Origin: Variovorax beijingensis
Lineage (GTDB): Bacteria > Pseudomonadota > Gammaproteobacteria > Burkholderiales > Burkholderiaceae_C
DNA: 64,000 nucleotides
Assembly: GCF_007828835.1 (NCBI RefSeq)
Contig: NZ_VIVL01000002.1
Location: forward strand, 186,001-250,000
Direction of reading: 5' to 3'
Below the pieces are notes generated by a model that ran no database searches, had not been told where the DNA came from, and saw only the letters and a list, made by a program, of their open reading frames with translations. Position 1 is the stretch's first letter. Each line of letters begins with the position of its first letter. This document shows, piece by piece, positions 1-8,919 of this stretch. The position numbers were made by a program, and so were the translations under genes.

Positions 1-51
1 CGCTGGGTGAATGCCCAGCGCATCGAAGCATCCGGAGGGATGCTGGTCTGA
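1..51 (+). CDS. 3' end of a gene, possibly a short-chain dehydrogenase (partial)
   Basis: The first frame is open from the window edge to a TGA at 49-51 and encodes the 16-residue tail RWVNAQRIEASGGMLV. A tail of the form N-x-Q-R-I-E-A-S-G-G resembles the C-terminus of short-chain dehydrogenases/reductases, where a Gly-Gln/Glu-x-I-x-x-S/D-G-G stretch ends the Rossmann fold; that assignment is inference from few residues. The DNA also folds into two perfect hairpins (1-7 with 14-20, and 27-33 with 38-44), which could help end transcription, although no T-run follows. The next gene is convergent. Confidence 0.4.
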   Translation, partial: RWVNAQRIEASGGMLV

Positions 52-79
52 GCGTGCGGCGCACCCGGCAGGTTGGGGT

Positions 80-334
80 TCAGCTCTTCTCGAGCTCGCT
101 CACTTGCAGAGACAGGTCGAACAGCTTCGACTTGCTCGCGTAATAGCGGTCGAGCCGCCATTCCTTCAGGATGTCCATGGCGAGCTCGAAGCTCTTGTAG
201 TCGAGGCTGTAGAGCCTGACCAGCTCGAAGCTGCGTTCGGATTCGAGCGCCAACACGAGCTGCGCCAGGATCTTGGCCGACTCGTTGGCCGGGTCCGTTT
301 CTATGAATCGGCGAGCGACCTTGATGGCATTCAT
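80..334 (-). CDS. small conserved hypothetical protein (84 aa)
   Basis: This encodes an 84-residue soluble protein with no signal peptide or membrane segment. It starts MNAIKVARRFIET and is rich in Leu, Glu, Ser and Lys, which suggests an all-helical fold. The ATG at 334 is chosen because GAGGA lies about eleven bases upstream; an upstream extension to 412 would be arginine/serine-rich and out of character with the rest. I do not recognise the family, and no function can be given. Sequence composition is less extreme than that of the surrounding antisense frames, which supports real coding. It stands alone between the oxidoreductase tail and the two small secreted paralogues. Confidence 0.7.
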   Translation of the reverse strand: MNAIKVARRFIETDPANESAKILAQLVLALESERSFELVRLYSLDYKSFELAMDILKEWRLDRYYASKSKLFDLSLQVSELEKS

Positions 335-376
335 GGGATAGTGTTCCTCGGTAGGCAGAGACCGAGAACTATAGCT

Positions 377-392
377 AGCACGCCCTCGTGCT
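377..392. promoter_or_regulatory. short inverted repeat upstream of the 84-aa gene
   Basis: AGCACG and CGTGCT are perfect inverted arms separated by four bases, about 45 bases upstream of the start at 334. A TATAGT-like -10 on the minus strand lies beside it (about 369-374). It could be an operator, but this is inferred from symmetry only. Confidence 0.25.
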
Positions 393-448
393 TTATGACA
401 GTCGTGTGACAAGCGAGGGTCATTGCCCTTGACGGGCGTGGTGCACGC

Positions 449-481
449 GTCCGCCGCCGCCCGGTCCGGGCAGCGGCGGAC
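449..481 (-). terminator. G+C-rich hairpin downstream of the secreted paralogue pair
   Basis: The arms GTCCGCCGC...CCCGG and CCGGG...GCGGCGGAC form a long, very stable stem just past the stop codon at 500 on the minus strand. There is no T-run, so termination or mRNA 3' protection is only a guess. Confidence 0.3.
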
Positions 482-499
482 GCCGCCGGGCAGCGAGCT

Positions 500-1009
500 T
501 CAGCGTGTCGGCGCCGGCATCGGGGCCGGCATGGGCATCGGCTCCATGGGCGCGATGGGTGCAATGGCCGGTGGCGGAACCCGCGAAGGCGCGGGCATCG
601 GCGCCGGCATCGCGGCAGCGGGCGCCGGCATGACGACGGTGGTGACCGATTCGCGGATCACGCCGCCGCCCATCACGCTGCCATCCACATTGCCGCGGGT
701 GTTGCCGCTGCCGCCCATCACGCGGGCCTCGCAGTCCGCGCGATCGGCCGGTGGCTGGAGTCCGCAGCGCGCGAGGGCATTGCGCTGGTAGTCGGGTGCG
801 CTGGTCAAGCCGCCGCGCGCAGCTTCCTGACGCGCGGCGCCGGCCTCGCGGATGCAGGCCGCGCGGTCCTGCTGGTTGTGGCCGCAGACCGCGAGTTCCT
901 GCTGGTAGGTGGAGTCGCCGCGGCGCGACTGGGCCGGGGCCGAGGTGGCGGCGGCCAGGCCGCCCACGGCAATCAGGGCGGCAATCATCGAACGGGTGGT
1001 GCTGTTCAT
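500..1009 (-). CDS. secreted Ala/Pro/Met-rich hypothetical protein, tandem paralogue A (169 aa)
   Basis: A classical signal peptide occupies residues 1-26 (MNSTTRSMIA, then a hydrophobic stretch, then SAPA-Q). The mature part contains paired cysteines within QQDRAACIREAGAARQEA and DRADCEAR, then GSVMGGGVIRESVT, and finally a long low-complexity tail of repeated MPAP units. The start at 1009 has AAGGAG about eight bases upstream. The protein is clearly paralogous to the product of 1090-1497, sharing QQDRAAC, ARQEA, GLTSA, DRADCEAR and GSVMGGGVIRE. The two genes are 80 bases apart on one strand, so a tandem duplication is likely. A periplasmic or envelope location is inferred. The function is unknown, and the tail length probably varies among strains. 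Confidence 0.72.
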   Translation of the reverse strand: MNSTTRSMIAALIAVGGLAAATSAPAQSRRGDSTYQQELAVCGHNQQDRAACIREAGAARQEAARGGLTSAPDYQRNALARCGLQPPADRADCEARVMGGSGNTRGNVDGSVMGGGVIRESVTTVVMPAPAAAMPAPMPAPSRVPPPAIAPIAPMEPMPMPAPMPAPTR

Positions 1010-1089
1010 GGGGTGCTCCTTGGAGTGACCTGAGACATGAAAATGTTGGACGGGGTGGGCCGCCTCGGGTTCCGCGCGGCCGACGTCCA

Positions 1090-1497
1090 TCAGCGCGTGG
1101 GTGCGGCCGGCTGCGCCGGCAGCGGGGTCACTGTTTCGCGGATGACGCCGCCGCCCATCACGCTGCCTTCGGTGCTGGTGCGCGCGCCGCCCTGCAGGCG
1201 GGCCTCGCAGTCGGCGCGGTCGGCCGCGGGCTGTTCGCGGCAGCGCGCCATCGCGTTGGCGTCGTAGCGGCCGGGGCTGGCGCTCGTGAGGCCATTGCGC
1301 CCCGCTTCCTGGCGCGCAGCGGCAGCCTCGCGCAGGCACGCCGCGCGGTCCTGCTGCACGCCGTCGCAGGTGGCGCGCTCCTGCTGCGCGCGCGCGGCTG
1401 TGCCGGGCGCCTGCGCGAACGATGCGCCTGGCACCAGCAAACCGCTTGCTGCAAGAAGCGCGGCAGCACAAAGGGTGGAACGAACTGTTGTTGTCAT
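1090..1497 (-). CDS. secreted hypothetical protein, tandem paralogue B (135 aa)
   Basis: Residues 1-29 form a Sec signal peptide (MTTTVRSTLC, hydrophobic core, GASFA-Q). The mature protein has the same core as its downstream neighbour: QQDRAACLREAAAARQEA, GLTSA, DRADCEAR, then GSVMGGGVIRETVT and a short proline-rich end. It lacks the long MPAP tail of paralogue A. Four cysteines in the conserved core could form disulphides in the periplasm. AGGAG sits seven to eight bases before the ATG, supporting this start. It lies downstream of cphA on the same strand after 170 bases, so it may have its own promoter. The family is not one I can name. Confidence 0.72.
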   Translation of the reverse strand: MTTTVRSTLCAAALLAASGLLVPGASFAQAPGTAARAQQERATCDGVQQDRAACLREAAAARQEAGRNGLTSASPGRYDANAMARCREQPAADRADCEARLQGGARTSTEGSVMGGGVIRETVTPLPAQPAAPTR

Positions 1498-1667
1498 CGG
1501 GTGCTCCTGGTTAGGGCGCGCCCTCCGAAAGCGCGACCGGACATGCAGTGTGGTCCGGTGCAGGCCGTGCGGGGTGTGGGACGGCACAGACAGCAGCCCC
1601 GGCCGGACTCGCCCCTGCGTGTGGGACGTGTCCGGCATGGGCCGGCGCGCGGCCGGTCCGGTGCGTG

Positions 1668-4235
1668 TCAGCCCGCCGCGATGCGCTGCGCGAGGTGCGC
1701 GAGCGCTTCCTCGACCTGGTCGACCAGGATCAGCGACAGGTCGCCCGGCTGCAGGCGCGCCAGTGCGGTGTCGATGGCGACGAACTCGCCGCGGATCTCG
1801 TCGATATAGCGCGTGCGCGCCGCGCCCTGCAGGCCCTGGCGCAGCAGCGCCATCACCTCGCCGTCGGCGCGGCCGCGCTGGGCCGCGTCCTGGTACAGGA
1901 TCACGTCGTCGAAGGCCTGGCCGAGGATGGCGGTCTGGTCGCGGATGTCGGAATCGCGCCGGTCGCCCGCGCCGCTGATCACCACCGAGCGCTTGTTGGC
2001 CGGCATGGTGTCCACGGCCGAGACCAGTGCGCGCATGGCGTCGGTGTTGTGGCCGTAGTCGGCGATCACGGTGGCGCCGCGGTAGTCCATGACGTTGAAG
2101 CGCCCCGGCACCCCGGCCGCGTCGTTCATGAAGCTCGCGAGGCCGCTGCGGATGGTGTCCCAGTCCAGGCCCACGGCCCATGCGGCGGCCACGGCCGCCA
2201 TCACGTTGTCGACCTGGAAGCCGATGGTGCCGCCGCGCGTGATCGGCACGTCGCGCAGCGCGATGCGCTCGCGCCAGGAGCCCTCGGCGGCCACCAGCGT
2301 GTCCTGGTCCACATAGACGGTGCGCTTGCCCTGCGCGCGGTGCGTGGCCATCACCGGATGCTGGCGGTCGGCGGTGAAGAAGATCACGTGGCCCGGGCAG
2401 CCCGCGGCCATGGCGGCGACGTTGACGTCGGCCGCATTGAGCACCGCATAGCCGTCGGGCGCGACGTTGCGCACGATCACGCGCTTGAGCACCGCGAGGT
2501 CTTCGACGGTGGTGATGTAGTTCAGGCCCAGGTGGTCGCCGCTGCCGATGTTGGTGACCACGGCCACCTGGCAACGGTCGAAGCCGAGGCCCTCGCGCAG
2601 GATGCCGCCGCGCGCGACTTCGAACACGGCCGCATCCACGTCGGGGTGCATCAGCACGTTGCGCGCGCTCTTGGGGCCGCTGCAGTCGCCGCTGTCCGTC
2701 TGGCGGCCGTCGACGTACACGCCGTCGGTGTTGGTCATGCCGGTGCGCAGGCCGCTCGAGGCGAGCAGGTGGTTGATGAGGCGCGCCGTGGTGGTCTTGC
2801 CGTTGGTGCCGGTGACGGCCACCACCGGAATGCGGCCGTCGTCGCCGTGCGCGAAGAGGGTGTCCATGACGGCCTCGCCCACCGCGCGGCCGCGGCCGAA
2901 CGAGGGCGAGATGTGCATGCGCAGGCCGGGCGCGGCATTGACCTCGACCACGCCGCCGTGCTGTTCCTCGAGCGGGCGCAGCACGTTCTCGCAGACCATG
3001 TCGACGCCGCAGATGTGCAGCCCGACCATCTGCGCCGCATCGACCGCGCGCGCGGCCACTTCGGGGTGCACGGTGTCGGTCACGTCGGTGGCGGTGCCGC
3101 CGGTGGACAGGTTGGCGTTGTTGCGCAGCACCACGCGCTGGCCGCGCGCGGGCACGCTGTCGGGCGTGAGGCCCTGGGCCTCGAGGCGGCCGATGGCAAT
3201 GTCGTCCAGGCGGATCTTGGTGAGCGAGGTGGCGTGGCCTTCGCCGCGGCGCGGGTCGAGGTTCACTGCCTCCACCAGCTGGCGCACGGAGGCGCTGCCG
3301 TCGCCGATCACGTGCGGCGGATCGCGCCGCGCGGCGGCCACGAGGCGGTCGCCCACCACCAGCAGGCGGAAGTCGAAGCCGGGCAGGAATTTCTCGACCA
3401 TGACTTCGCCGTACACGGCGGCCGAGTCGTAGGCGGCCGTGAGCTGCTCCTCGGTCGTGATGTTGACCGTGACGCCCTTGCCCTGGTTGCCGTCCTGCGG
3501 CTTCACCACCACCGGCAGGCCGATTTCCATGGCCGCGGCCCAGCCGTCTTGCGCATCGGAGACTGGCCGGCCCAGCGGCACCGGCACGCCGGCGGCGTTG
3601 AGCAGCTGCTTGGTGAGTTCCTTGTCCTGCGCGATCGACTCGGCCACGCCGCTGGTGCTGTCGACTTCGGCCGCCTGGATGCGGCGCTGCTTGGAACCCC
3701 AGCCGAACTGCACCAGGCTGCCGCTGGTCAGCCGGCGGTAGGGAATGCCGCGCGCCACGGCGGCATCGACGATGGAGCCGGTGCTCGGGCCGAGGCGCTC
3801 GGACTCGTCGAGGTCGCGCAGCTCGGTGATGGCGGCGGCGGCGTCGAAGGCGGTGTCGGCCTGCGCGGCCGCGATCAGCTGTTCGGCCAGTTCGATCGCG
3901 CGGCGGCCCACGGCCTCTTCGCTGTACTGGAACACGACCTGGTAGACGCCGTCTTCCACCGTGGGCGAGGTGTGGCCGAAGTTGACCGCGCAGCCGGCCT
4001 GGGCCTGCAGCGCCACGGCGGCGTTCTCGAGCACATGCGCCAGTGCCAGCGGCTGGCCCAGCACCATGGGATGCAGCTCGCCGATGGTGGGAAACCGTGC
4101 GCGCAGGCGGGCTTCGAAGCCCGGCAGGCGGCTGATGGCGTTCTCGTCGCCTTCGCAGGCAACCACCGCTTCGATGGCGGTGTGGCGGCTCCAGAGGTTG
4201 GGGCCGCGCAGGGCGCGGATACGGGTGACTTTCAT
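1668..4235 (-). CDS. cphA: cyanophycin synthetase CphA
   Basis: CphA polymerises aspartate and arginine into cyanophycin, an ATP-dependent non-ribosomal reserve of nitrogen and carbon in the cytoplasm. At 855 residues it has the usual length. The N-terminal domain begins with LRGPNLW (9-15). The ATP-grasp domain spans about 200-460, with PVVVKPQDGNQGKG at 241-254 and EVNAAPGL at 431-438. The Mur-ligase-like domain opens with the intact P-loop GTNGKTTT (476-483) and continues to the C-terminus with DYGHN and the terminal lobe present. It begins 15 bases after the stop of the second synthetase gene, so the two are co-transcribed. All three catalytic modules look intact, so this is expected to be the active polymerase. 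Confidence 0.95.
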   Translation of the reverse strand: MKVTRIRALRGPNLWSRHTAIEAVVACEGDENAISRLPGFEARLRARFPTIGELHPMVLGQPLALAHVLENAAVALQAQAGCAVNFGHTSPTVEDGVYQVVFQYSEEAVGRRAIELAEQLIAAAQADTAFDAAAAITELRDLDESERLGPSTGSIVDAAVARGIPYRRLTSGSLVQFGWGSKQRRIQAAEVDSTSGVAESIAQDKELTKQLLNAAGVPVPLGRPVSDAQDGWAAAMEIGLPVVVKPQDGNQGKGVTVNITTEEQLTAAYDSAAVYGEVMVEKFLPGFDFRLLVVGDRLVAAARRDPPHVIGDGSASVRQLVEAVNLDPRRGEGHATSLTKIRLDDIAIGRLEAQGLTPDSVPARGQRVVLRNNANLSTGGTATDVTDTVHPEVAARAVDAAQMVGLHICGVDMVCENVLRPLEEQHGGVVEVNAAPGLRMHISPSFGRGRAVGEAVMDTLFAHGDDGRIPVVAVTGTNGKTTTARLINHLLASSGLRTGMTNTDGVYVDGRQTDSGDCSGPKSARNVLMHPDVDAAVFEVARGGILREGLGFDRCQVAVVTNIGSGDHLGLNYITTVEDLAVLKRVIVRNVAPDGYAVLNAADVNVAAMAAGCPGHVIFFTADRQHPVMATHRAQGKRTVYVDQDTLVAAEGSWRERIALRDVPITRGGTIGFQVDNVMAAVAAAWAVGLDWDTIRSGLASFMNDAAGVPGRFNVMDYRGATVIADYGHNTDAMRALVSAVDTMPANKRSVVISGAGDRRDSDIRDQTAILGQAFDDVILYQDAAQRGRADGEVMALLRQGLQGAARTRYIDEIRGEFVAIDTALARLQPGDLSLILVDQVEEALAHLAQRIAAG

Positions 4236-4250
4236 GGGCGGCGGTGCGCT

Positions 4251-6497
4251 TCAGGCGAGTTGCAGTTGGGGGGACGAGAGCGGCTGGGTCTGCGACAGCT
4301 GCAGCGAGGCCAGCGCCGCCTGCAGGTCAGCCTCGAAGGCCTCGACGCCGGCGCCGATGAGGTTCAGCGGAATGCCCAGCGCCCAGGCCGCGGCCACCGC
4401 GGCCAGCAGGCTTTCCAGGCTCACGCCCACGTGCGTGGCGCGCCAGACGGTCAGCCGGCCGAGGCCGGGCAGGAAGGATTCGCTGCTGCCGTTGGCCAGC
4501 ACCACGCGGTCCTGACGCACCAGCACGGCCTTGCCGCCGGCGGCCTGGTGCGCGGCGAGCGCGGCAGCTTGCGGGTCGACCGCATAGAGAATGACGGCGC
4601 CGTCGCACAGCGGCGCCAGGCCTGCCACGCGCGGATCGCCTGCATTGAGCACCGCGGTGCCTTCGCCCAGCACCACGTCGACCTGCGTGCGCAGCACCTT
4701 GACCATCTGGTCGCTCTCGGTGATGTCGTAGTCGGTCAGCGCCTCGGCGCCTTCGAGGTCGGTCACGATGCCGATCTCGCAGCGGTCGTAGGCCAGGCCG
4801 TCGCGCAGGATGGTCTCGGCGCCGTTCTCGATCACCACGGCTTCCACCGCGCGGTTCACCAGCAGGCGGCGGCCGGCCTCCCAGTTGGCGCTGTCGCGCG
4901 CATCGACGCGGCGGCGCTCCAGGAACAGGCCGTCGCGGCAGGCCAGGCCCGTGTGGCGCCCGCCCAGGTTGATGAGCCAGGCGACCAGGCGCGCGAGCAC
5001 CGCGGTGTCGCGCGAGCCGGCCACGCCGATCACGGGGATGCGGCCCGGCGCATCGCCCGGGAACAGGTGGTCGCAGATCGCGCGACCCACCGGGCGCGGC
5101 GAGCCGACGGCCGGCTTCAGATGCATCAGCAGGCCGGGGCCGGCATTCACTTCCACGATGGCGCCGCGCTGCGGGCCCAGCGGCTTGCCGATGTCCTGCG
5201 CCACCAGGTCGATGCCGGCGATATCGAGGCCCACCACGCGAGCGGCCAGCACGGCGGCATGCGCGACTTCAGGGTGGACCTGGTCGGTGCAGTCGTTGGC
5301 CATGTTGCCGTTGCGCTGGATCGTGACCACGCGGCCGGCGGCCGGCACCGAGGCGCCGTCGAGTTCCTGGCGCTTCAGTTCGAGCTGCAGCTTGGCGTCG
5401 GTCTCCAGCACGATCAGGTCGAGCGGATATTCCTCTTCGGCGCCGCGGCGCGGATCGCTGTTGAGCTGCTTCTCGATCAGCTCGGCGACGGTGCTCTTGC
5501 CGTCACCGGTCACGGTGATGATCTCTCCGCGCGCGGCCGCCACCACTTCACCGCCCACCACCAGCAGGCGGTGTTCGTGGCCGCGGATGAAGCGCTCGAC
5601 CATCACGTCGCTGCCTTCGGGCTCGGCCACCGCGAAGGCGGCCATGACTTCCTCGCGGGTCGTCAGCTCGAGCGAGACGCCGCGCCCGTGGTTGGCATCC
5701 GAAGGCTTCACGGCCACCGGCAGGCCGATGTCTTCGGCCGCTTCCCAGGCTTCCTCGGCGCTGGCCACCACCTGCCCCTCGGGCACCGGCACGCCGCAGC
5801 TCGCGAGCAGCGACTTGGTGAGCTCCTTGTCGCTGGCGATCGATTCGCCGATGGCGCTGGTGTAGTCGGTTTCGGCGGTCCAGATGCGCTGCTGGTTGGC
5901 GCCGTAGCCCAGCTGCACCAGGTTGCCGCTGTTGAGACGGATGTGCGGAATGCCGCGGTCGGTGGCGGCCGACACGATGGCCGCGGTGCTCGGGCCCAGG
6001 TAGCAGTCCTCGACCTTGGCCTTGACCGCATCGACCGCCTTCTGCACGTCGGCCGAAGTGAACGGGTCGTTGTTGATGGCCGCCATCAGCAGGCGGTGAC
6101 CCTCGGCCAGCGCCACGCGGGCCACCTGCTCGTCGCGCGCGCGGAACACCATGCGGTAGACGCCGTGCTCCGAGGTGCTGCGGGTTTGCCCGAAGCCGGT
6201 CGGCATGCCGGCCAGGTTCAGGAGCTCGATCACCACGTGTTCGAGCACGTGGCCCGACCAGGTGCCTTCGGTCAGCCGCTGGATGAAGCCGCCGCGCTCG
6301 CCCACGCCGCAGTGGTGCTCGATGAGCGCCGGCAGCAGGGCCGTGAGCCGGTCGGTGAAGCCGTCGATCTTGTTGGAAGGGTAGTCCTCCAGCTGGCCCA
6401 GGTCGAGCCAGACTTCCAGCACGGGCCGGTAGGTCCAGAGGTTGGGACCGCGCAAATAGTTGATGCGCAGCAGGCGGATGTCGTCGAAACGGGTCAT
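4251..6497 (-). CDS. second cyanophycin synthetase-like protein, degenerate Mur-ligase domain (748 aa)
   Basis: This is homologous to CphA through the N-terminal domain (LRGPNLW at 15-21) and the ATP-grasp domain (PVAVKPSDANHGRG at 260-273, EVNAGPGL at 449-456). Where CphA has the P-loop GTNGKTTT, this protein reads GSRDTAVL (494-501), losing the Lys and Thr that bind ATP phosphate. It then stops about 100 residues early, without the terminal Mur lobe. Only the ATP-grasp half can be catalytic. Paired cphA-cphA' genes are known in Burkholderiales; what the second member does is not settled to my knowledge. The ATG at 6497 is chosen because the family begins just before LRGPNLW and the upstream 18 codons lie in the divergent promoter region. 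It is first in the operon, before cphA. Confidence 0.88.
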   Translation of the reverse strand: MTRFDDIRLLRINYLRGPNLWTYRPVLEVWLDLGQLEDYPSNKIDGFTDRLTALLPALIEHHCGVGERGGFIQRLTEGTWSGHVLEHVVIELLNLAGMPTGFGQTRSTSEHGVYRMVFRARDEQVARVALAEGHRLLMAAINNDPFTSADVQKAVDAVKAKVEDCYLGPSTAAIVSAATDRGIPHIRLNSGNLVQLGYGANQQRIWTAETDYTSAIGESIASDKELTKSLLASCGVPVPEGQVVASAEEAWEAAEDIGLPVAVKPSDANHGRGVSLELTTREEVMAAFAVAEPEGSDVMVERFIRGHEHRLLVVGGEVVAAARGEIITVTGDGKSTVAELIEKQLNSDPRRGAEEEYPLDLIVLETDAKLQLELKRQELDGASVPAAGRVVTIQRNGNMANDCTDQVHPEVAHAAVLAARVVGLDIAGIDLVAQDIGKPLGPQRGAIVEVNAGPGLLMHLKPAVGSPRPVGRAICDHLFPGDAPGRIPVIGVAGSRDTAVLARLVAWLINLGGRHTGLACRDGLFLERRRVDARDSANWEAGRRLLVNRAVEAVVIENGAETILRDGLAYDRCEIGIVTDLEGAEALTDYDITESDQMVKVLRTQVDVVLGEGTAVLNAGDPRVAGLAPLCDGAVILYAVDPQAAALAAHQAAGGKAVLVRQDRVVLANGSSESFLPGLGRLTVWRATHVGVSLESLLAAVAAAWALGIPLNLIGAGVEAFEADLQAALASLQLSQTQPLSSPQLQLA

Positions 6498-6636
6498 GCA
6501 AACGTTCGATGTGCTTTGGCCGAGCACCGCGGCGCCTTCAAGCGCGCCCATGGCAATCGGTCAGAATCGGCGCCCGACAAAGGACGCCATGGCGCGGTCC
6601 CTGAGGCCCGCGACGGGCAAGAGTCAAAGAAACACA
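6498..6636. promoter_or_regulatory. divergent promoter region of the cyanophycin locus
   Basis: These 139 bases separate the start of the cphA-type operon (minus) from the ABC/DUF1854 operon (plus), so both promoters must lie here or within gene ends. No convincing -35/-10 pair is visible in either direction, and neither start has a strong Shine-Dalgarno sequence. Confidence 0.4.
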
Positions 6637-8919
6637 ATGCAACATCACGATCCAGTCGGCACCCGGGAGGGCGAAATCGAGGCGGCCTCAGACGCGCTGA
6701 AAAGCCGGCTCGCAGCCGCGGAAAACGTTCTGGTCACATTACCGGTTGACCTTGACGAAGAACTTCGGTTTACCTCCGGGCTGGTGGCCCTGACCGATCG
6801 GCGCCTGCTGGCGCTGCAGCCCGGTGGCCAATGGTGTGAGTGGACACTATCAGATTCCACCCTCGGCTTGCACCTGAGCGACCATTCGGGCGTCGGCGCG
6901 CTCGATCTGGTGGGTGCCGAGGGCCGCCTGGCGCGCTGGCGCTACACGCTGGCGAGCCAGCCGGCGGCACTGCGGCTGCTCAAGCTCTTCGGCCAGCGCG
7001 GCAGCGGCACTGTCGCCGAGGTGACAGCCGAGCCCGACGGCGACGACCTGGCCTCGCCCGACGCCGAACTCCAGACGCCGCCGTCGACCTGGGTGCTGCT
7101 GCGGCTGGGCCGCTTCGCCAGGCCCTATCGGAAGCAGCTGATCGCAGGGTTTCTACTGACGCTGGTCTCCACGGCCGCGACCCTGGTGCCGCCCTACCTG
7201 ACCATCCCGCTGATGGACGACATCCTGATCCCGTTCCAGAACGGGCAGAAGATCGACCCGGCCCGCGTCGGGCTCTACCTGAGCGGGCTGCTGGGCGCGG
7301 CGCTGGTCGGCTGGGGCCTGGGCTGGGCGCGCACCTACCTGCTGGCGCTGGTGTCGGAGCGCATCGGCGCCGACCTGCGCACCACCACCTACGAGCATCT
7401 GCTGACCCTGCCGCTCGACTATTTCGGCGGCAAGCGCACCGGCGACCTGATGGCGCGCATCGGCTCGGAAACCGACCGCATCAACGTGTTCCTCTCGCTG
7501 CATGCGCTCGACTTTGCGAACGACGTGCTGATGATCGTGATGACCGCGGTCATCCTGGTCTCCATCAATCCGCTGCTGGCCGTGGTCACGCTGGTGCCGC
7601 TGCCCTTCATCGCCTGGATGATCCACGTGGTGCGCGACCGGCTGCGCACCGGCTTCGAGAAGATCGACCGCGTGTGGTCCGAGGTGACCAACGTGCTGGC
7701 CGACACCATCCCGGGCATCCGCGTGGTCAAGGCTTTTGCGCAGGAGCGCCGCGAAGCCGAGCGCTTCCGCGTGGCCAACGCCTACAACCTGCAGGTCAAC
7801 GACAAGCTCAACCGCACCTGGTCGCTGTTCACGCCCACCGTCTCGCTGCTGACCGAGATCGGCCTGCTCGTGGTCTGGGGCTTCGGCATCTGGCAGGTGG
7901 CGCGCGGCAGCATCACGGTGGGCGTGCTCACGGCCTTCATTGCCTACATCGGCCGCTTCTACACGCGGCTCGACTCGATGAGCCGCATCGTTTCGGTCAC
8001 GCAGAAGGCGGCGGCCGGCGCCAAGCGCATCTTCGACATCCTCGACCACGTGAGCAACGTGCCCGAGCCCGCCAACCCGGTGAAGATCGAGCGCGTGCAG
8101 GGCCGCATCGAGATGAGCGGGCTGGGCTTTCGCTACGGCTCGCGCGCCGTGATCCACGACCTCGACCTGACCATCGAGCCCGGCGAGATGATCGGCCTCG
8201 TGGGCCACAGCGGCTCGGGCAAGAGCACGCTGGTCAACCTGATCTGCCGCTTCTACGACGTGACCGACGGCGCCATCAAGGTCGACGGCACCGACATCCG
8301 CCGCTTCGCCGTGGCCGACTACCGGCGCCATGTCGGGCTGGTGCTGCAGGAGCCGTTTCTCTTTTTCGGCACCATTGCGCAGAACATCGCCTACGGCAAG
8401 CCCGACGCCACGCGCGCCGAAGTGGTGGCCGCCGCGCGGGCCGCGCATGCGCACGACTTCATCCTTCGCCTGCCGCACGGCTACGATTCGCTCGTGGGCG
8501 AGCGCGGCCAGGGGCTGTCAGGCGGCGAGCGCCAGCGCATCAGCATTGCGCGCGCGCTGCTCATCGATCCGCGCATCCTGATCCTCGACGAGGCCACTTC
8601 GGCGGTGGATACCGAGACCGAGAAGGAAATCCAGAAGGCGCTCGACAACCTCGTGCAGGGCCGCACCACCATTGCCATCGCGCACCGCCTGTCGACGCTG
8701 CGCAAGGCCGACCGGCTGGTGGTCATGGACCGCGGCGAGGTGGTGGAGGTCGGTCCGCACGACGACCTGATGGCCAGGCAGGGCGCCTACTGGCGGCTCT
8801 ACCAGGCGCAGCTGCGCCAGGCCGACGAGGAGGCGAGCGAAGGCGCCGTCGACGAACGCGCCGGCGCGCAGCTGCCGCTGGCCATCAGCCACGCGGCCCA
8901 CCCGGCCGGAGAAGCATGA
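6637..8919 (+). CDS. cyanophycin-locus ABC exporter (fused permease-ATPase, 760 aa)
   Basis: This is a type IV ABC exporter half-transporter. An N-terminal domain of about 140 residues, unusual for exporters, precedes a six-helix membrane domain (about 150-460). The nucleotide-binding domain has Walker A GHSGSGKST (523-531), signature LSGGERQR (627-634) and Walker B ILILDE (647-652). It would act as a homodimer in the inner membrane. Its stop overlaps the ATG of the DUF1854 gene in ATGA. It is divergent from the two cyanophycin synthetase genes; I recall databases naming this pair cyanophycin metabolism-associated. The substrate is unknown. The ATG at 6637 is preferred because upstream codons lie in the antisense of the neighbouring gene. 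The first residues (MQHHDPVG) carry only a weak AAAGAAA ribosome site. Confidence 0.85.
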   Translation: MQHHDPVGTREGEIEAASDALKSRLAAAENVLVTLPVDLDEELRFTSGLVALTDRRLLALQPGGQWCEWTLSDSTLGLHLSDHSGVGALDLVGAEGRLARWRYTLASQPAALRLLKLFGQRGSGTVAEVTAEPDGDDLASPDAELQTPPSTWVLLRLGRFARPYRKQLIAGFLLTLVSTAATLVPPYLTIPLMDDILIPFQNGQKIDPARVGLYLSGLLGAALVGWGLGWARTYLLALVSERIGADLRTTTYEHLLTLPLDYFGGKRTGDLMARIGSETDRINVFLSLHALDFANDVLMIVMTAVILVSINPLLAVVTLVPLPFIAWMIHVVRDRLRTGFEKIDRVWSEVTNVLADTIPGIRVVKAFAQERREAERFRVANAYNLQVNDKLNRTWSLFTPTVSLLTEIGLLVVWGFGIWQVARGSITVGVLTAFIAYIGRFYTRLDSMSRIVSVTQKAAAGAKRIFDILDHVSNVPEPANPVKIERVQGRIEMSGLGFRYGSRAVIHDLDLTIEPGEMIGLVGHSGSGKSTLVNLICRFYDVTDGAIKVDGTDIRRFAVADYRRHVGLVLQEPFLFFGTIAQNIAYGKPDATRAEVVAAARAAHAHDFILRLPHGYDSLVGERGQGLSGGERQRISIARALLIDPRILILDEATSAVDTETEKEIQKALDNLVQGRTTIAIAHRLSTLRKADRLVVMDRGEVVEVGPHDDLMARQGAYWRLYQAQLRQADEEASEGAVDERAGAQLPLAISHAAHPAGEA

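Noticed and set aside
1548..6749. A 1733-codon open frame on the plus strand across both cyanophycin synthetase genes
   Set aside because: It is the antisense of two well-supported genes, with His/Ala/Arg/Gly-rich low-complexity sequence and no recognisable domain; long antisense frames are normal at this G+C content.
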